Counted from the first letter of the stretch, positions 42,256-51,266 are shown. The stretch is DNA of 64,000 bases from JAOABP01 sp964590395 (GCA_964590395.1 CAZPVT010000005.1:1-64000); one strand, 5' to 3'. The notes: a model not told the origin generated them from the letters alone. Translations and numbers: made by a program.

Positions 42256-42921
42256 TTAACGGTGAATCTTATCGTTCGCGCCGCCCCGCAGCGCTTCGGT
42301 TATCGTAGTTTTTATTTCCTCTAAATTATGCAGATTCAGAAAGGTAACTCCCATTCCCAGTGTCGGTGCGCGCCACCGGACACCGGTTATCAGACTCATA
42401 ATCTCAACTCGCTCAATTCCCCGACTTTTTTGAAAGAAACCCTCGTTCATCAGGTCATAGAGGTTCTGCCAGCCAGCCGGAGTTAACTTTGGTATTGAGC
42501 CGAGCAAGAGGATGCCGTCTGCTTTTAATCCGAGCGAGACCGCATCACGGAAGTAGTTATTGAGGGCGATCTTGTTAGTGGGGTCAGCGATAAACCAGAC
42601 GGTTTTGATTGTGGGGTCGGTGACCAGGTAGACCTCCTGGTTACCAAAAACCGAACGGAAGTTCTGAAACAGCGACGCCTTATTACTGAAGGCGTTGTCA
42701 TAGAAATTTCTTAATAAACCGGTGTTGGTAATGATTTTTTGGGCGGATTTGTCCGCGAAAATTTTGTCATACCCGTAATTACTCATTATCGCATTGAGCG
42801 GGTCTGAGGCGCTGAACCGGGGTAGGTTGGTAAGCATCAGCCCACAGCCGATGCGCGGGCTCAAATACTTAAAGGCGATCTCCATCGCCCGCTGGCTATC
42901 AAGTCGCAATCGTTCCGGAAT
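42256..42921 (-). CDS. Unknown protein, apparently initiated at AUU
   Basis: This is a protein of about 221 residues with no recognised domain; DGILLLGSIPKLTPAGWQNLYDLMNEGF and GVRWRAPTLGMGVTFLNLHNLEEIKTTITEAL suggest a mixed alpha/beta fold. There is no signal peptide. The previous gene's TAA is in the same frame and is followed by AAGGAG (42933-42928), 6 nt and ATT at 42921. The first ordinary start codon, TTG 42909, is 18 nt from that site, too far. So AUU initiation (PERLRLDSQRAMEIAF) is the best reading. The gene lies between a GNAT protein and the AIR-synthase-like gene; related function is unknown. Confidence 0.62.
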   Translation of the reverse strand: MPERLRLDSQRAMEIAFKYLSPRIGCGLMLTNLPRFSASDPLNAIMSNYGYDKIFADKSAQKIITNTGLLRNFYDNAFSNKASLFQNFRSVFGNQEVYLVTDPTIKTVWFIADPTNKIALNNYFRDAVSLGLKADGILLLGSIPKLTPAGWQNLYDLMNEGFFQKSRGIERVEIMSLITGVRWRAPTLGMGVTFLNLHNLEEIKTTITEALRGGANDKIHR

Positions 42922-42936
42922 GGTTAACTCCTTTTG

Positions 42937-43776
42937 TTACACAGGACGCACCTTGCGCCGGAACTCCCGGGCTTCCCACTCATCGGTTGCCAGATGATTG
43001 ACAAACTGGTCAATGCCGTTCTGGCGTAGCCAGTAATTGCCATTGCCCACAACGATCAAACCGCGGCGGACCCAGTTGTAAATGGTTGATTCGTCTTTGG
43101 TCAACTGGACATAGGTCCGGAAGTCATCTACCGGCTTAAGGGTATCAGTATCCAGCACAAACGCGATAAGGACGAGCGGGAAGGTTTTGATGACGATTTT
43201 AAAACTGGGAGGAAATTCCCCTTTTGCGGGCAGAACTTCCAGTCCCACGATATTGTCCGGCCTGAGGAGCCGGTCAAGGTTGAATTCCGGGGTAAATCCG
43301 AGTCGGTTACCGATTACCCCGATTCCAACATTCTGCAGTTCAATATTCTTTTCTGCTGGTTTCATCAACCGCATCATCCGGATTTTAAAGAAGGCGGTTT
43401 TCTGAATTGAGAGTAGTTCCCGGAAGATACAGTAGGTCATTATTGAGGCAAACCCTTTGCGCCGGTAACCCTCCTTTACCGCAATGTCCCACAAAATTAC
43501 CCCTACTCCAGGGGGATCCCGTTCTACATAAGCCCGGCCAATCCTTTCCCGGTCCATTGAAATATAAATATTTGCCTTGGTCTGGAAAATTTCTGTTACT
43601 ACTTCCAACTCCTTGCCAGTAAATGGCCCTTCCTGCAGAACGATGTGATTGTAGTCCACCCAGTCAAATCGGGGACCAATCCGGCCGGGTTGCCAGATGA
43701 ACGGTTTTTCCCGAATAAAGGTTTTGCGGAAGAAGGAACTTATTGAACGGATTATTGGCAGGTCAGTAAATCCCAT
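42937..43776 (-). CDS. GNAT-family N-acetyltransferase with C-terminal extension
   Basis: The 279-residue protein has a GNAT acetyl-CoA site at about residues 95-125 (WDIAVKEGYRRKGFASIMTYCIFREL, with the R-x-K-G-x-A loop). The last 130 residues are an unrecognised extension that includes a predicted helix-turn-helix-like stretch (DESTIYNWVRRGLIVVGNGNYWLRQNGIDQFVNHL) resembling an excisionase/MerR-type wing. Such a combination could acetylate and bind a partner or nucleic acid, which is inference. It starts 4 nt after the TPR gene and its stop is 15 nt before the AUU start of the next gene. Confidence 0.65.
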   Translation of the reverse strand: MGFTDLPIIRSISSFFRKTFIREKPFIWQPGRIGPRFDWVDYNHIVLQEGPFTGKELEVVTEIFQTKANIYISMDRERIGRAYVERDPPGVGVILWDIAVKEGYRRKGFASIMTYCIFRELLSIQKTAFFKIRMMRLMKPAEKNIELQNVGIGVIGNRLGFTPEFNLDRLLRPDNIVGLEVLPAKGEFPPSFKIVIKTFPLVLIAFVLDTDTLKPVDDFRTYVQLTKDESTIYNWVRRGLIVVGNGNYWLRQNGIDQFVNHLATDEWEAREFRRKVRPV

Positions 43777-43780
43777 TTTG

Positions 43781-45487
43781 TTATCTCAACAGGTTGGGGT
43801 TCAAGGCAACCGCTTTTTCTAATGCTTCAACCGCTTTTTCCTTCATCCCTTTATCCCGATACACGATACCCAGATTATGCCAGGCGCCAGCATGTTTCGG
43901 ATTGAGTTTGATCGCCTTTTGATAAGCGTTAATGGCGTTGTCCAGTTCCTTGCGTTCATAATAGGCACGTCCGAGGTTGTAATAGGCGGCAACGAGGTTG
44001 GAGTCGTGTTTCAGTGCCTCGCGATAGCAGCGGATGGCTTCTGCGGTCTTCTGCTGTTCAAGGTAGAGGTTTCCTAAGGCAAGGTGCACCGTACAGTAAT
44101 CCGGTTTAAGCTCCAGCGCCATTTTAAATGCTGCCTCTGCCTGTCCCCAGGCAGACAGTTTTTCATAAGCCAGACCCATATTATACCACGCCTCAGGAAA
44201 TTTGGGTGCCAACTGGACCGCTTTTTTATAAGCGAAAATCGCCTGCCGCCATTGATTGGCAAGCGCATAGGCATTGCCCAAAAGATGGTGGAGTGCTGGG
44301 GAGTCAGACGCGATCTGTAACCCTTTTTCAATTGTCTTTATCGCAAGTTCGGGCTGGTTCTTGCGCAGATAGCAAAGTGCGAGGTCCGCGTAGGTCTCGG
44401 TGGAGCCCGGAATCAATTCTAATACCCGCTGGAAGTTTTCTATTGCCCGGTCCCAGTAGGTCTGAGAAAAATATGAGTTGGCGATACTGGCGTAGGTTAA
44501 ACCGATCAGGTCTGAGTAATTGAGCCGTTTGCCGGTAAGAATCGGGTCAAAGGAAAGGGGCGAGGGTTTAGTTGGATCCCAGTAAACACTGCGGGAGTCA
44601 ATTGTTATCTCCAGACAGATACTGCCTGAATTGAAGATGTAATGCACCTCATAACCTAATTTACCGATGATGATACCATCAAGCACTGCCAGTCCCAAGA
44701 CATTACCCGCACCGGGCCGGCTGGAAAGGTAGGCGTCGATCACCTTGGTTAAAAGAAAGCCGGTTGGTGCCAGCCGGGACGGCTTCAGTGCCCAGACCCT
44801 TTCCCGAACCGCTATCAGCAGACGGAACTGCGGTTCAAATCCGGCTGGTCTGCCAGTCGGCATGACCGCATTTAAACTCTCCACTACCGATGGACCACCG
44901 GTAATTTTTTCAAAAAGCGTGTCCAGTTTCCTGCCGCAGTTTTCAAACTCTGCCCGGGCACGGAGACCAGCGACGATGAAAAGGATATAGGCGAATGCCG
45001 AAGCCTCGCCAAAACTCTGGGCAATAAGTTGAAAGGCATTGAGGAGTTTCTCGGTTGATTCCGCAATGTTTCTGGGGAGCGTGGCAGGGCAGGAGTGGAT
45101 TTCTATGAACCGCTGGGCTTCTGAGGCGGGAAGTATTCCAAGTGAACGTTGAATTAATTGCTCGCGCTGGGTTGGTTCCAAACTTGTCTGGCGCAACTGT
45201 TCGTGCACGAGTACCGCTTCCGCGTGCGCCCGGTGGATTTCCAGTTCCGCTTGTAACGGGTCGGTCAGTTGCGAAGAAAAGGAGAATTTGAACCGGTTAT
45301 CCTCAGGCAGACTCACTTTACCCTCCCGCCAGGCACTGAGTCGGGCTGGATGGTAGGAGGGTAGTCCATTTGGGTACCGACTTCGGCCTTCTTTGAGTAG
45401 TAATTCTACCGCCTCGACTGCTTCGTGCAAGCGGTTGGGCTCAATGTACTGGATGGGATTAAAACTGGTTGAACTATTAGTATCCAT
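43781..45487 (-). CDS. Cytoplasmic transglutaminase-like (SirB1-type) and TPR protein
   Basis: The 568-residue protein has no signal peptide. Residues of about 140-320 resemble the SirB1/transglutaminase-like domain seen with TPRs (LGLAVLDGIIIGKLGYEVHYIFNSGSICLEITIDSRSVYWDPTKP), though a catalytic Cys is not evident. From about residue 335 there are seven or so tetratricopeptide repeats (AWYNMGLAYEKLSAWGQAEAAFKMALELKPD and similar). It heads the minus-strand operon. TPRs point to protein-protein scaffolding; the partner is unknown. Confidence 0.8.
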   Translation of the reverse strand: MDTNSSTSFNPIQYIEPNRLHEAVEAVELLLKEGRSRYPNGLPSYHPARLSAWREGKVSLPEDNRFKFSFSSQLTDPLQAELEIHRAHAEAVLVHEQLRQTSLEPTQREQLIQRSLGILPASEAQRFIEIHSCPATLPRNIAESTEKLLNAFQLIAQSFGEASAFAYILFIVAGLRARAEFENCGRKLDTLFEKITGGPSVVESLNAVMPTGRPAGFEPQFRLLIAVRERVWALKPSRLAPTGFLLTKVIDAYLSSRPGAGNVLGLAVLDGIIIGKLGYEVHYIFNSGSICLEITIDSRSVYWDPTKPSPLSFDPILTGKRLNYSDLIGLTYASIANSYFSQTYWDRAIENFQRVLELIPGSTETYADLALCYLRKNQPELAIKTIEKGLQIASDSPALHHLLGNAYALANQWRQAIFAYKKAVQLAPKFPEAWYNMGLAYEKLSAWGQAEAAFKMALELKPDYCTVHLALGNLYLEQQKTAEAIRCYREALKHDSNLVAAYYNLGRAYYERKELDNAINAYQKAIKLNPKHAGAWHNLGIVYRDKGMKEKAVEALEKAVALNPNLLR

Positions 45488-45529
45488 AACACCGCTCTCT
45501 CTTGCTTACCCAATACAGCACTGGACTAA

Positions 45530-45557
45530 ATTTTAGCAAGTTTTTTTTTCAGTTCAA
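45530..45557 (-). promoter_or_regulatory. Promoter of the TPR-to-propeller operon
   Basis: Minus-strand TTGAAC (45557-45552), 16 nt, TAAAAT (45535-45530), with a leader of about 35-40 nt before ATG 45487. Confidence 0.55.
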
Positions 45558-45607
45558 GTTTTCCCGACTAAGTCGAGGCATAAAATATCAAAGCAGCAAA
45601 TTCTTGC

Positions 45608-45635
45608 TTGACAACAGGTTCTAACTGCTTATAAT
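45608..45635 (+). promoter_or_regulatory. Promoter of the three-repeat surface protein operon
   Basis: TTGACA (45608-45613), 16 nt, TATAAT (45630-45635). The leader of about 35 nt contains AAGGAGG (45667-45672) before ATG 45677. Confidence 0.75.
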
Positions 45636-45676
45636 TTTAAGTGAAATTGCTGCCTATAAGAAAAAAAGGAGGAAGA

Positions 45677-46729
45677 ATGCGCAAAGAGCATAATGCTTTT
45701 GCGGTAGCTTCGGTCATCGTTTTGACAATTCTGGGAACTGTCCTGCCCGTGTCTGGTAATGAGGTTAACCACCGTCCTTGTCTGTGTGGCCCCCAACTGG
45801 TGCCACTCCAGGGCAGTGCCAGAAATGTCTACCTCGCCCGAGTTCGTTACTCGGACCCGGACAACGACCCACCAGCCAAAGTTGAAGTGGTGATTGACGG
45901 TATTGCCTATCCTATGCGTCCGGTAACCAGAAAAACAATCGGCGGTATCTATCAGGCACGGATCACCTTACCACCCGGAGAGCACAGTTATTACTTCTAT
46001 ACTGAGGATATCAGGGGTTTATCTGAACGGTACCCCCGTTATGGTGTCAAACCCGGTCCTTATGTCGGTCAGGGCGATCAGGTATATAACCGCGTTCCAT
46101 TGTTGACCAATGGTGGATATCAGGAGGATTATGTCACCGGCACTAAAGTGTATACCTTTACCGTGCGCTATCAGGACAAAGATGGGGATAAACCGAAAGC
46201 GGTGCGGGTAAATATTGATGGCATCTGGTACGATATGAAACTTTTGCAGGGTGAACCCAATGACGGCATATATTACTACCAGACCCAACTCAAACCAGGT
46301 TACCATGTCTACTATTTTGCTGGCGTTGATGAGTGCGGTTCCTGCATGCTTCATCCTGGCTACGGTGTAATTCATGGTCCGATCGTGCCGGAAACCGATA
46401 ACGTTTCACCGGCGCTTATGGGGGACAAATTGGAACCCGCAGCAGGTAACCAGGGTACGGTTTTCTCCTATTACATCGAATATCGGGATCCGGATAATGA
46501 CCCGCCAGCCCGTGCCGAAGTTTTCATCAACGGCAAACCTCACCGTATGCGTCTGGTCGGAGGCAAATCTCACGTCGGTCTGTATCGTTATCAGACCAGG
46601 TTATACCCGGGTTATTACCACAACTACTACTTCTATTTTACTGATGGTAAGGGTGGGTTCTGCCGGTATCCGGAATCAGGTTATCTGCACGGACCGGTTG
46701 TTACCAACGAACCTTGGATTGAGTTTTAA
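45677..46729 (+). CDS. Exported protein of three tandem Ig-like repeats
   Basis: The 350-residue protein has a signal peptide (FAVASVIVLTILGTVLPVSG). The mature part is three repeats of about 105 residues sharing Y-x-DPDNDPPA-x-x-EV-x-IDG, a Y-x-M(R/K) strand, a G-x-Y-x-x-x-x-L-x-PG-x-x-x-YYF strand and a closing GY-x-x-x-GP-x-V. The DPDND loops may bind calcium. A longer frame from GTG 45641 exists, but ATG 45677 follows AAGGAGG at the right distance. The gene is co-transcribed with the PKD/propeller lipoprotein. It is a likely surface structural or adhesive protein; the family name is not recognised. Confidence 0.75.
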   Translation: MRKEHNAFAVASVIVLTILGTVLPVSGNEVNHRPCLCGPQLVPLQGSARNVYLARVRYSDPDNDPPAKVEVVIDGIAYPMRPVTRKTIGGIYQARITLPPGEHSYYFYTEDIRGLSERYPRYGVKPGPYVGQGDQVYNRVPLLTNGGYQEDYVTGTKVYTFTVRYQDKDGDKPKAVRVNIDGIWYDMKLLQGEPNDGIYYYQTQLKPGYHVYYFAGVDECGSCMLHPGYGVIHGPIVPETDNVSPALMGDKLEPAAGNQGTVFSYYIEYRDPDNDPPARAEVFINGKPHRMRLVGGKSHVGLYRYQTRLYPGYYHNYYFYFTDGKGGFCRYPESGYLHGPVVTNEPWIEF

Positions 46730-46750
46730 AAAAATAAATGGAGGTAAAAA

Positions 46751-48559
46751 ATGAAGAGTAAAAGTTTAATCATCGTCGCAATATTTATTATCATAACCGG
46801 CCTGTTTAGTTTGGGTTGCCCGAAAAAGGGGCCATCAACCCCACAAATCGTTTCCGCACCGGAATCCACCTGGATTGATGCTCCAACGCCAATTAAGGTT
46901 TTTGCCACCGCTTCTGGCAACAAGAACATCCGGTACATTACTGACCTGGGATATGAGGGAAAGAGGGATACCTCGGAGGCGTTTTCTGCTGGCGACACAG
47001 TAACCATTATGCCCAAATGGACAAAAACCGGCACATATAAGTTCAAGGTTGCGGCTTTCCTTGAGGAGGATCCGACAAAGGTTTCAGACTTTTCCAGCGA
47101 AAAGAGCATCAAGATTTTACCCAATAACGCGCCGGGCAATTTAAAGATCTTTGCCCCAGCATTTACTGCCAAGGATGTTAATACCGTTTTCCGTGCCACC
47201 GCGGTTGATCCCGAGGGTGACTCAATTCAATTCTACTTTGATTTTGGAGATGGCTCAAAGGGGTGGGTTAACCAGAAGGTTGGCTCGGGTGAGACACTGA
47301 CCACTACCCATAAGTACACCAGAATCGAGACCGTCTGGGTGAAGGTGAAGGCGAGAGATAAAAAGCTTTCTGAGAGTGGTTTTGACTCGGTCCAGGTGGT
47401 CATCGGTGCTGCGGGTAAGGTGCTGAAATGGTTTGTCGGCTCAGCAGAACTGGATTCAGACCCACCGATCGCTTCACCGGTGGTTGTTGATACCGTAATT
47501 TACACCTACACCTCAAGTTGGCTTTATTCTATCGGGTTAGGCAGCGGTCGCAGAATAAATAGTGCTTATTCCACGCGCGGCACCGAACCGGATGATTATG
47601 AGTATCAAGGGCATCCAGCATATTGCCCATCAACCGCTCACATCATTATCGGCTCAGATGACGCCAATCTTTACGCTTACAATGCCAGTAACCTGACCCG
47701 GGCTTGGATATGGACACCGGATACCTTGACTGACGGCTGGGGTACGCCGGCAATCAATGGCAATAAAATCTATATTGTCAGCGAACTTGACTCCTTCTAC
47801 TATCTCCACTATGTTGAGGATTTGGGTAGTGCCGTTAATCCAAGAACCTCTTACCGGCTACCTATGATGGTCGGTGGTGCGCCTGTTATCGACAACTCCG
47901 GCTATGTGATAGTGGGATTAACCAACGGCTTGGTTTATAAGTTTGACCCCGAATTGAGTAATGTCGTCTGGATTGACTCAACCCGGCTCGGAAGTGAAAT
48001 CAACTGCCTGGGGATCGGAGATGACGGCACGATTTATGTGGCGGATGAGGGCGGTTTTGTAACTGCACTCAATACTACTGGTGGTGCCAGATGGTCGCAG
48101 TTGATTGACCCGGGCGGAGTGGCTGGTTTAGCACTCGGCCCATCCCGAATCTTTGTTACTACTGGTAGTGGTAAGGTGGTGGCATTGAGTCAAAGTGGTA
48201 GCACCGATTGGACCAATGCGGACTGCACGAACCAGATTTTTGGCGCGCCACTCTTAGCAGCAAACGGTTATCTCTACTATGTTGATGACGAGGATAAACT
48301 CTACTGTGTCAAACAGGATAATGGTGAGTTGGTCTGGATTGCCAACTGTCTTGAGCAGGTTGAAGGCAGAGGACCTAACTTCCGTCCCAGGAGATTTGCG
48401 TCTGCTGAGAACCCGAGCCTTTCGATCGGACCTAACGGAAATCTGGTGGTAATCGGCGGAGACTATCTGTATATCGTGCAGGGGTACACTGAAGGCACTC
48501 TGATGCAGGCACCCTGGCCCAAGTGGCAAAAGGACCTTTATAACACCGGTAAGAAATAA
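46751..48559 (+). CDS. Lipoprotein with PKD-like domains and PQQ-type propeller
   Basis: The 602-residue protein has a lipobox (IIITGLFSLGC, Cys23). Residues of about 35-225 are two Ig/PKD-like domains (FDFGDGSKGWVNQ...TTTHKYTRIETVWVKVKARD is the PKD signature). The rest is a PQQ/pyrrolo-quinoline-type propeller (DDANLYAYNASNL, GGAPVIDNSGYVIVGLTNGLVYKFD, GDDGTIYVADEGGFVTALNTTGG, GYLYYVDDEDKLYCVKQDNGELVW). The start has a TGGAGGT site, 21 nt after the previous gene. It is probably anchored to the outer or inner membrane facing the periplasm. No enzymatic motif is visible. Confidence 0.8.
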   Translation: MKSKSLIIVAIFIIITGLFSLGCPKKGPSTPQIVSAPESTWIDAPTPIKVFATASGNKNIRYITDLGYEGKRDTSEAFSAGDTVTIMPKWTKTGTYKFKVAAFLEEDPTKVSDFSSEKSIKILPNNAPGNLKIFAPAFTAKDVNTVFRATAVDPEGDSIQFYFDFGDGSKGWVNQKVGSGETLTTTHKYTRIETVWVKVKARDKKLSESGFDSVQVVIGAAGKVLKWFVGSAELDSDPPIASPVVVDTVIYTYTSSWLYSIGLGSGRRINSAYSTRGTEPDDYEYQGHPAYCPSTAHIIIGSDDANLYAYNASNLTRAWIWTPDTLTDGWGTPAINGNKIYIVSELDSFYYLHYVEDLGSAVNPRTSYRLPMMVGGAPVIDNSGYVIVGLTNGLVYKFDPELSNVVWIDSTRLGSEINCLGIGDDGTIYVADEGGFVTALNTTGGARWSQLIDPGGVAGLALGPSRIFVTTGSGKVVALSQSGSTDWTNADCTNQIFGAPLLAANGYLYYVDDEDKLYCVKQDNGELVWIANCLEQVEGRGPNFRPRRFASAENPSLSIGPNGNLVVIGGDYLYIVQGYTEGTLMQAPWPKWQKDLYNTGKK

Positions 48560-48577
48560 CCGGTATAATAGCCAGTG

Positions 48578-48618
48578 GACGGCGGGTACTGATAAAAAGT
48601 ACCCGCCGTCTGTTTTTT
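48578..48618 (+). terminator. Rho-independent terminator
   Basis: A perfect 13-bp stem GACGGCGGGTACT / AGTACCCGCCGTC with a 7-nt loop, followed by TGTTTTTTT. Confidence 0.92.
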
Positions 48619-48628
48619 TATGACAAGG

Positions 48629-48656
48629 TTGACTCCTACTGATTTCAGGGCAATAT
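48629..48656 (+). promoter_or_regulatory. Weak promoter of second GT39-like gene
   Basis: TTGACT (48629-48634) with a poor -10 (CAATAT, 48651-48656, 16-nt spacer), 10 nt before GTG 48667. The spacing fits the other leaderless units, but the -10 is weak. Confidence 0.35.
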
Positions 48657-48666
48657 CTTATCTTTG

Positions 48667-50553
48667 GTGAAGTTCCGACGATTCTTTGATTACGAACGGC
48701 TCGTTTTCTTAATTCTATTAGCAGGTTTTATCCTGCGGTTTCTCACCGCACGCGGCACCTGGTTGAATCCGGATGAGACATTGCAGTATCTCATTGCCAA
48801 TCAGCAAAATCTGGTTGAGGTCTATCAGGCAAGTTTGACCAATGCCCATCCGCCACTTTTGTTTTTTATACTGTATTTCTGGCGGATGTTAGGCACCTCA
48901 GAAATTTTTCTCCGGTTGATTTCGGTTCTCAGCGGTAGTGCTGGAATATGGTTTTTCTATCAATGGCTTTCGCTCCGGTTTGATCGCATTACCGGGATGG
49001 TCGGTGCAATCCTTTTTGCCTTTTTACCACCGCTGGTCGCACTTTCTGCTGAACTCCGGCAGTATGCCTTAATGATTTTCTTTATTACCATTGCTCTGTT
49101 CTTGTTGGAAAAGGGAATAAAAGATCAGCGACCCAGCAGGTGGCTTTTTGCCGGTATCTTTTCGGCACTTGCGGGTCTAACCCAGTATTCTGCAATCTGG
49201 TTTTCCATTACTATCGGCGGTTATCTATTGGCTATCGGCATGCAAAAGATTCGGCGTAAGATGCTTTTTTACGGTTTAATCGGACAGGTGGTTGCCGGTT
49301 TCGTGTATCTTATGCTCTATTTTACTCATCTGAGAACCCTGCGGAAAAGCCCGATAACAGTTGAGGCAATAACCGGTTGGCTCAGCCCTTATTACTATCA
49401 GGGAGATGAAAGCCCGTTTTTTTTCCTTATTCGAAACACCCTGGACTTTTTTAAGTATCTCGCAGGCTCAAAGGTTATGGGCATAATCACGCTGGGGTTG
49501 TTTGTCTCAGGATTAACATTAATCCTTTTCAATCGTAAACAGCAGGTCTTTGCCATTATTATTGTTCTGCCACTGTTATTAATCTCTGCCGGCGCCCTGT
49601 TCCGTCTGTTACCCTACGGAGGCACAAGACACTCAATCGTTCTGGCACCTTTTGTCTGTGCTGGGATTGCTGTTATTGCTCATCGTTTGAAACAAAAGTT
49701 AAGCGTGGTTGCCTTTGTGTTGGCAGGTGTTTTTGTGCTATTAAGTAATTTACTGCTTGTTCCACCTGGCCAGTATATTGCGCGCCGAGATGCTGTTCAG
49801 GATAAGATGAGCCGGGCGATAGTTTATCTGAAAGATAAGGCACTACCCAATGACACCATTTTCACCGACTATCAGGGAGCGGTGCTTTTGAGTTATTATC
49901 TAAACCGCCCAGATAATCCCGCGCAGTTTTTCGGCAGAACCAGCGACGGCTTCTGGGAGTTTGACTATGGTGGTTATACGGTTGTTGCCCCGCAGGAGTG
50001 GAACTTCAACCATAAGAACTTTCCGTTATTCGTTGACAGATTGATTCAAGAGTATCATTTTCCTCCGAACCGGGTGGTCTGGGTGTTTGACGGTGGCTGG
50101 GGTATGCCGCTCGTGGTGCGGGAGGAGTTATTCGGTAATAATCTCTCTGTATTTGCAATAACCGGGGATATGTTCATCAACCAGCAGAATGTGGAAAGCC
50201 TTTTGGCGCTTGCACTGGAAAAAATGAGAGCGGTAAATTACCCGTCAGTTAACTCGGTTATTCTGCCCACCAGATTCACCAGTCCCCGAATCAGAACTAA
50301 GGCAAAACAACTGGCAGAAAATGTCTTGACATACTCTGAACTTTACGAAAAAGCCCAAATGGGCAAACAGGTGTTTGATACCCAACTTCCGGCATTAACC
50401 TTTTACCTGTTTTCCTATTACGAATGGCATCCGGAATTTATGCGCTATATGGCGGATGGCGAAAATTACATTTCCGGTGGTTATTGCTTTACCCTGTTGT
50501 TAATGGATGCCAACCGCCAGATTGCGGTCTATTTGCTGGAGCAAATCCGATAG
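48667..50553 (+). CDS. Multi-pass membrane glycosyltransferase, GT39/GT83-like
   Basis: This is a protein of about 628 residues with around ten membrane helices in the first 390 residues, starting LVFLILLAGFILRFL. The first loop has LNPDETLQYLIANQ with the acidic pair and AHPPLLFFIL, both characteristic of GT-C glycosyltransferases (PMT/ArnT class). The C-terminal 240 residues are a soluble periplasmic domain (TDYQGAVLLSYYLNRPD...). TTG 48664 or GTG 48667 could start it; GTG is preferred. It shares the N-terminal family with the 13.1-kb gene but is longer. The acceptor is unknown. Confidence 0.72.
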   Translation: MKFRRFFDYERLVFLILLAGFILRFLTARGTWLNPDETLQYLIANQQNLVEVYQASLTNAHPPLLFFILYFWRMLGTSEIFLRLISVLSGSAGIWFFYQWLSLRFDRITGMVGAILFAFLPPLVALSAELRQYALMIFFITIALFLLEKGIKDQRPSRWLFAGIFSALAGLTQYSAIWFSITIGGYLLAIGMQKIRRKMLFYGLIGQVVAGFVYLMLYFTHLRTLRKSPITVEAITGWLSPYYYQGDESPFFFLIRNTLDFFKYLAGSKVMGIITLGLFVSGLTLILFNRKQQVFAIIIVLPLLLISAGALFRLLPYGGTRHSIVLAPFVCAGIAVIAHRLKQKLSVVAFVLAGVFVLLSNLLLVPPGQYIARRDAVQDKMSRAIVYLKDKALPNDTIFTDYQGAVLLSYYLNRPDNPAQFFGRTSDGFWEFDYGGYTVVAPQEWNFNHKNFPLFVDRLIQEYHFPPNRVVWVFDGGWGMPLVVREELFGNNLSVFAITGDMFINQQNVESLLALALEKMRAVNYPSVNSVILPTRFTSPRIRTKAKQLAENVLTYSELYEKAQMGKQVFDTQLPALTFYLFSYYEWHPEFMRYMADGENYISGGYCFTLLLMDANRQIAVYLLEQIR

Positions 50554-50576
50554 AATAGGAATCAGTCTCCACAAAA

Positions 50577-50603
50577 GTCGGCGGGCGCGATTCGCCCGTC
50601 GAC
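50577..50603 (-). terminator. Terminator of the outer-membrane protein gene
   Basis: An 11-bp stem (GTCGACGGGCG / CGCCCGCCGAC on the minus strand, one G-T pair) with a 5-nt loop is followed by TTTTGT on the minus strand. It may also weakly stop the converging GT39-like transcript. Confidence 0.7.
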
Positions 50604-50627
50604 AGTTAAGATTAACTTAAATAATTA

Positions 50628-51266
50628 TTAGAAGTAGAAGTTCAAACCGAGAGTGGTGTAGGTAACCCCCAGACCGAGATTGTTGGACAACGTGTATTCG
50701 TCGCTATAGTACCGAACCTTATTTTTGGTGCCACCAAAAAGGAAGCGCACGCCGAACTCTCCACCAATTGAAAACTGACGAGAAAAGTAGTACTCGCCCC
50801 CCACTCCGACTGTTCCACCGATATTTCCGGTCAAGGCGTCATTTATTAACTTTTCGGTGGTTGTATCCCGGTAAGTGGTCTGCCCATCTGATTCAGTAAT
50901 GCTTGATTTTCCCAGTGAATAAAATAGACTAGCACCAAGATAAGGGGTAGCATAACTGTTGTCCTCTTCGTTAGCGCCGCGAAATGAATACCGAATTCCC
51001 ATCTGTGGTAGAAAGACATTAGCGCCGATTTTTTGTGTGTAAGTAGATTGTTCATTTTCGCCTTTATACTCTTCCTTGGTAGACCAGGAGAGGCTGGCAA
51101 ATTCCAGACCCACCCCGGCAAATAGGTTCTCTGCTTTGTATCCGAACTGAACCGCATTGATCACCATTCCGGGCCTGATACAAAGCCCGAAACCGCTTTG
51201 TGCCCAACTCGCCCCAGCGGTAAGCAGGGCAATTACTCCTGCCAGTAGGAGCACTTTTCTTCCCAT
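50628..51266 (-). CDS. Outer-membrane beta-barrel protein
   Basis: The 212-residue protein has a signal peptide (MGRKVLLLAGVIALLTAGASWAQ). Alternating hydrophobic strands (NLFAGVGLEFASLSW, GANVFLPQMGIRYSF, TPYLGASLFYSLG, GGTVGVGGEYYFSRQFSIGGEFGVRFLFGG) end in a terminal Phe (LGLNFYF), as in OmpA/OmpW-type barrels inserted by BamA. ATG 51266 follows AAGGAGGAAGAAA; the longer frame is rejected. It is a single-gene unit with its own promoter and terminator. Substrate or function is unknown. Confidence 0.82.
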   Translation of the reverse strand: MGRKVLLLAGVIALLTAGASWAQSGFGLCIRPGMVINAVQFGYKAENLFAGVGLEFASLSWSTKEEYKGENEQSTYTQKIGANVFLPQMGIRYSFRGANEEDNSYATPYLGASLFYSLGKSSITESDGQTTYRDTTTEKLINDALTGNIGGTVGVGGEYYFSRQFSIGGEFGVRFLFGGTKNKVRYYSDEYTLSNNLGLGVTYTTLGLNFYF

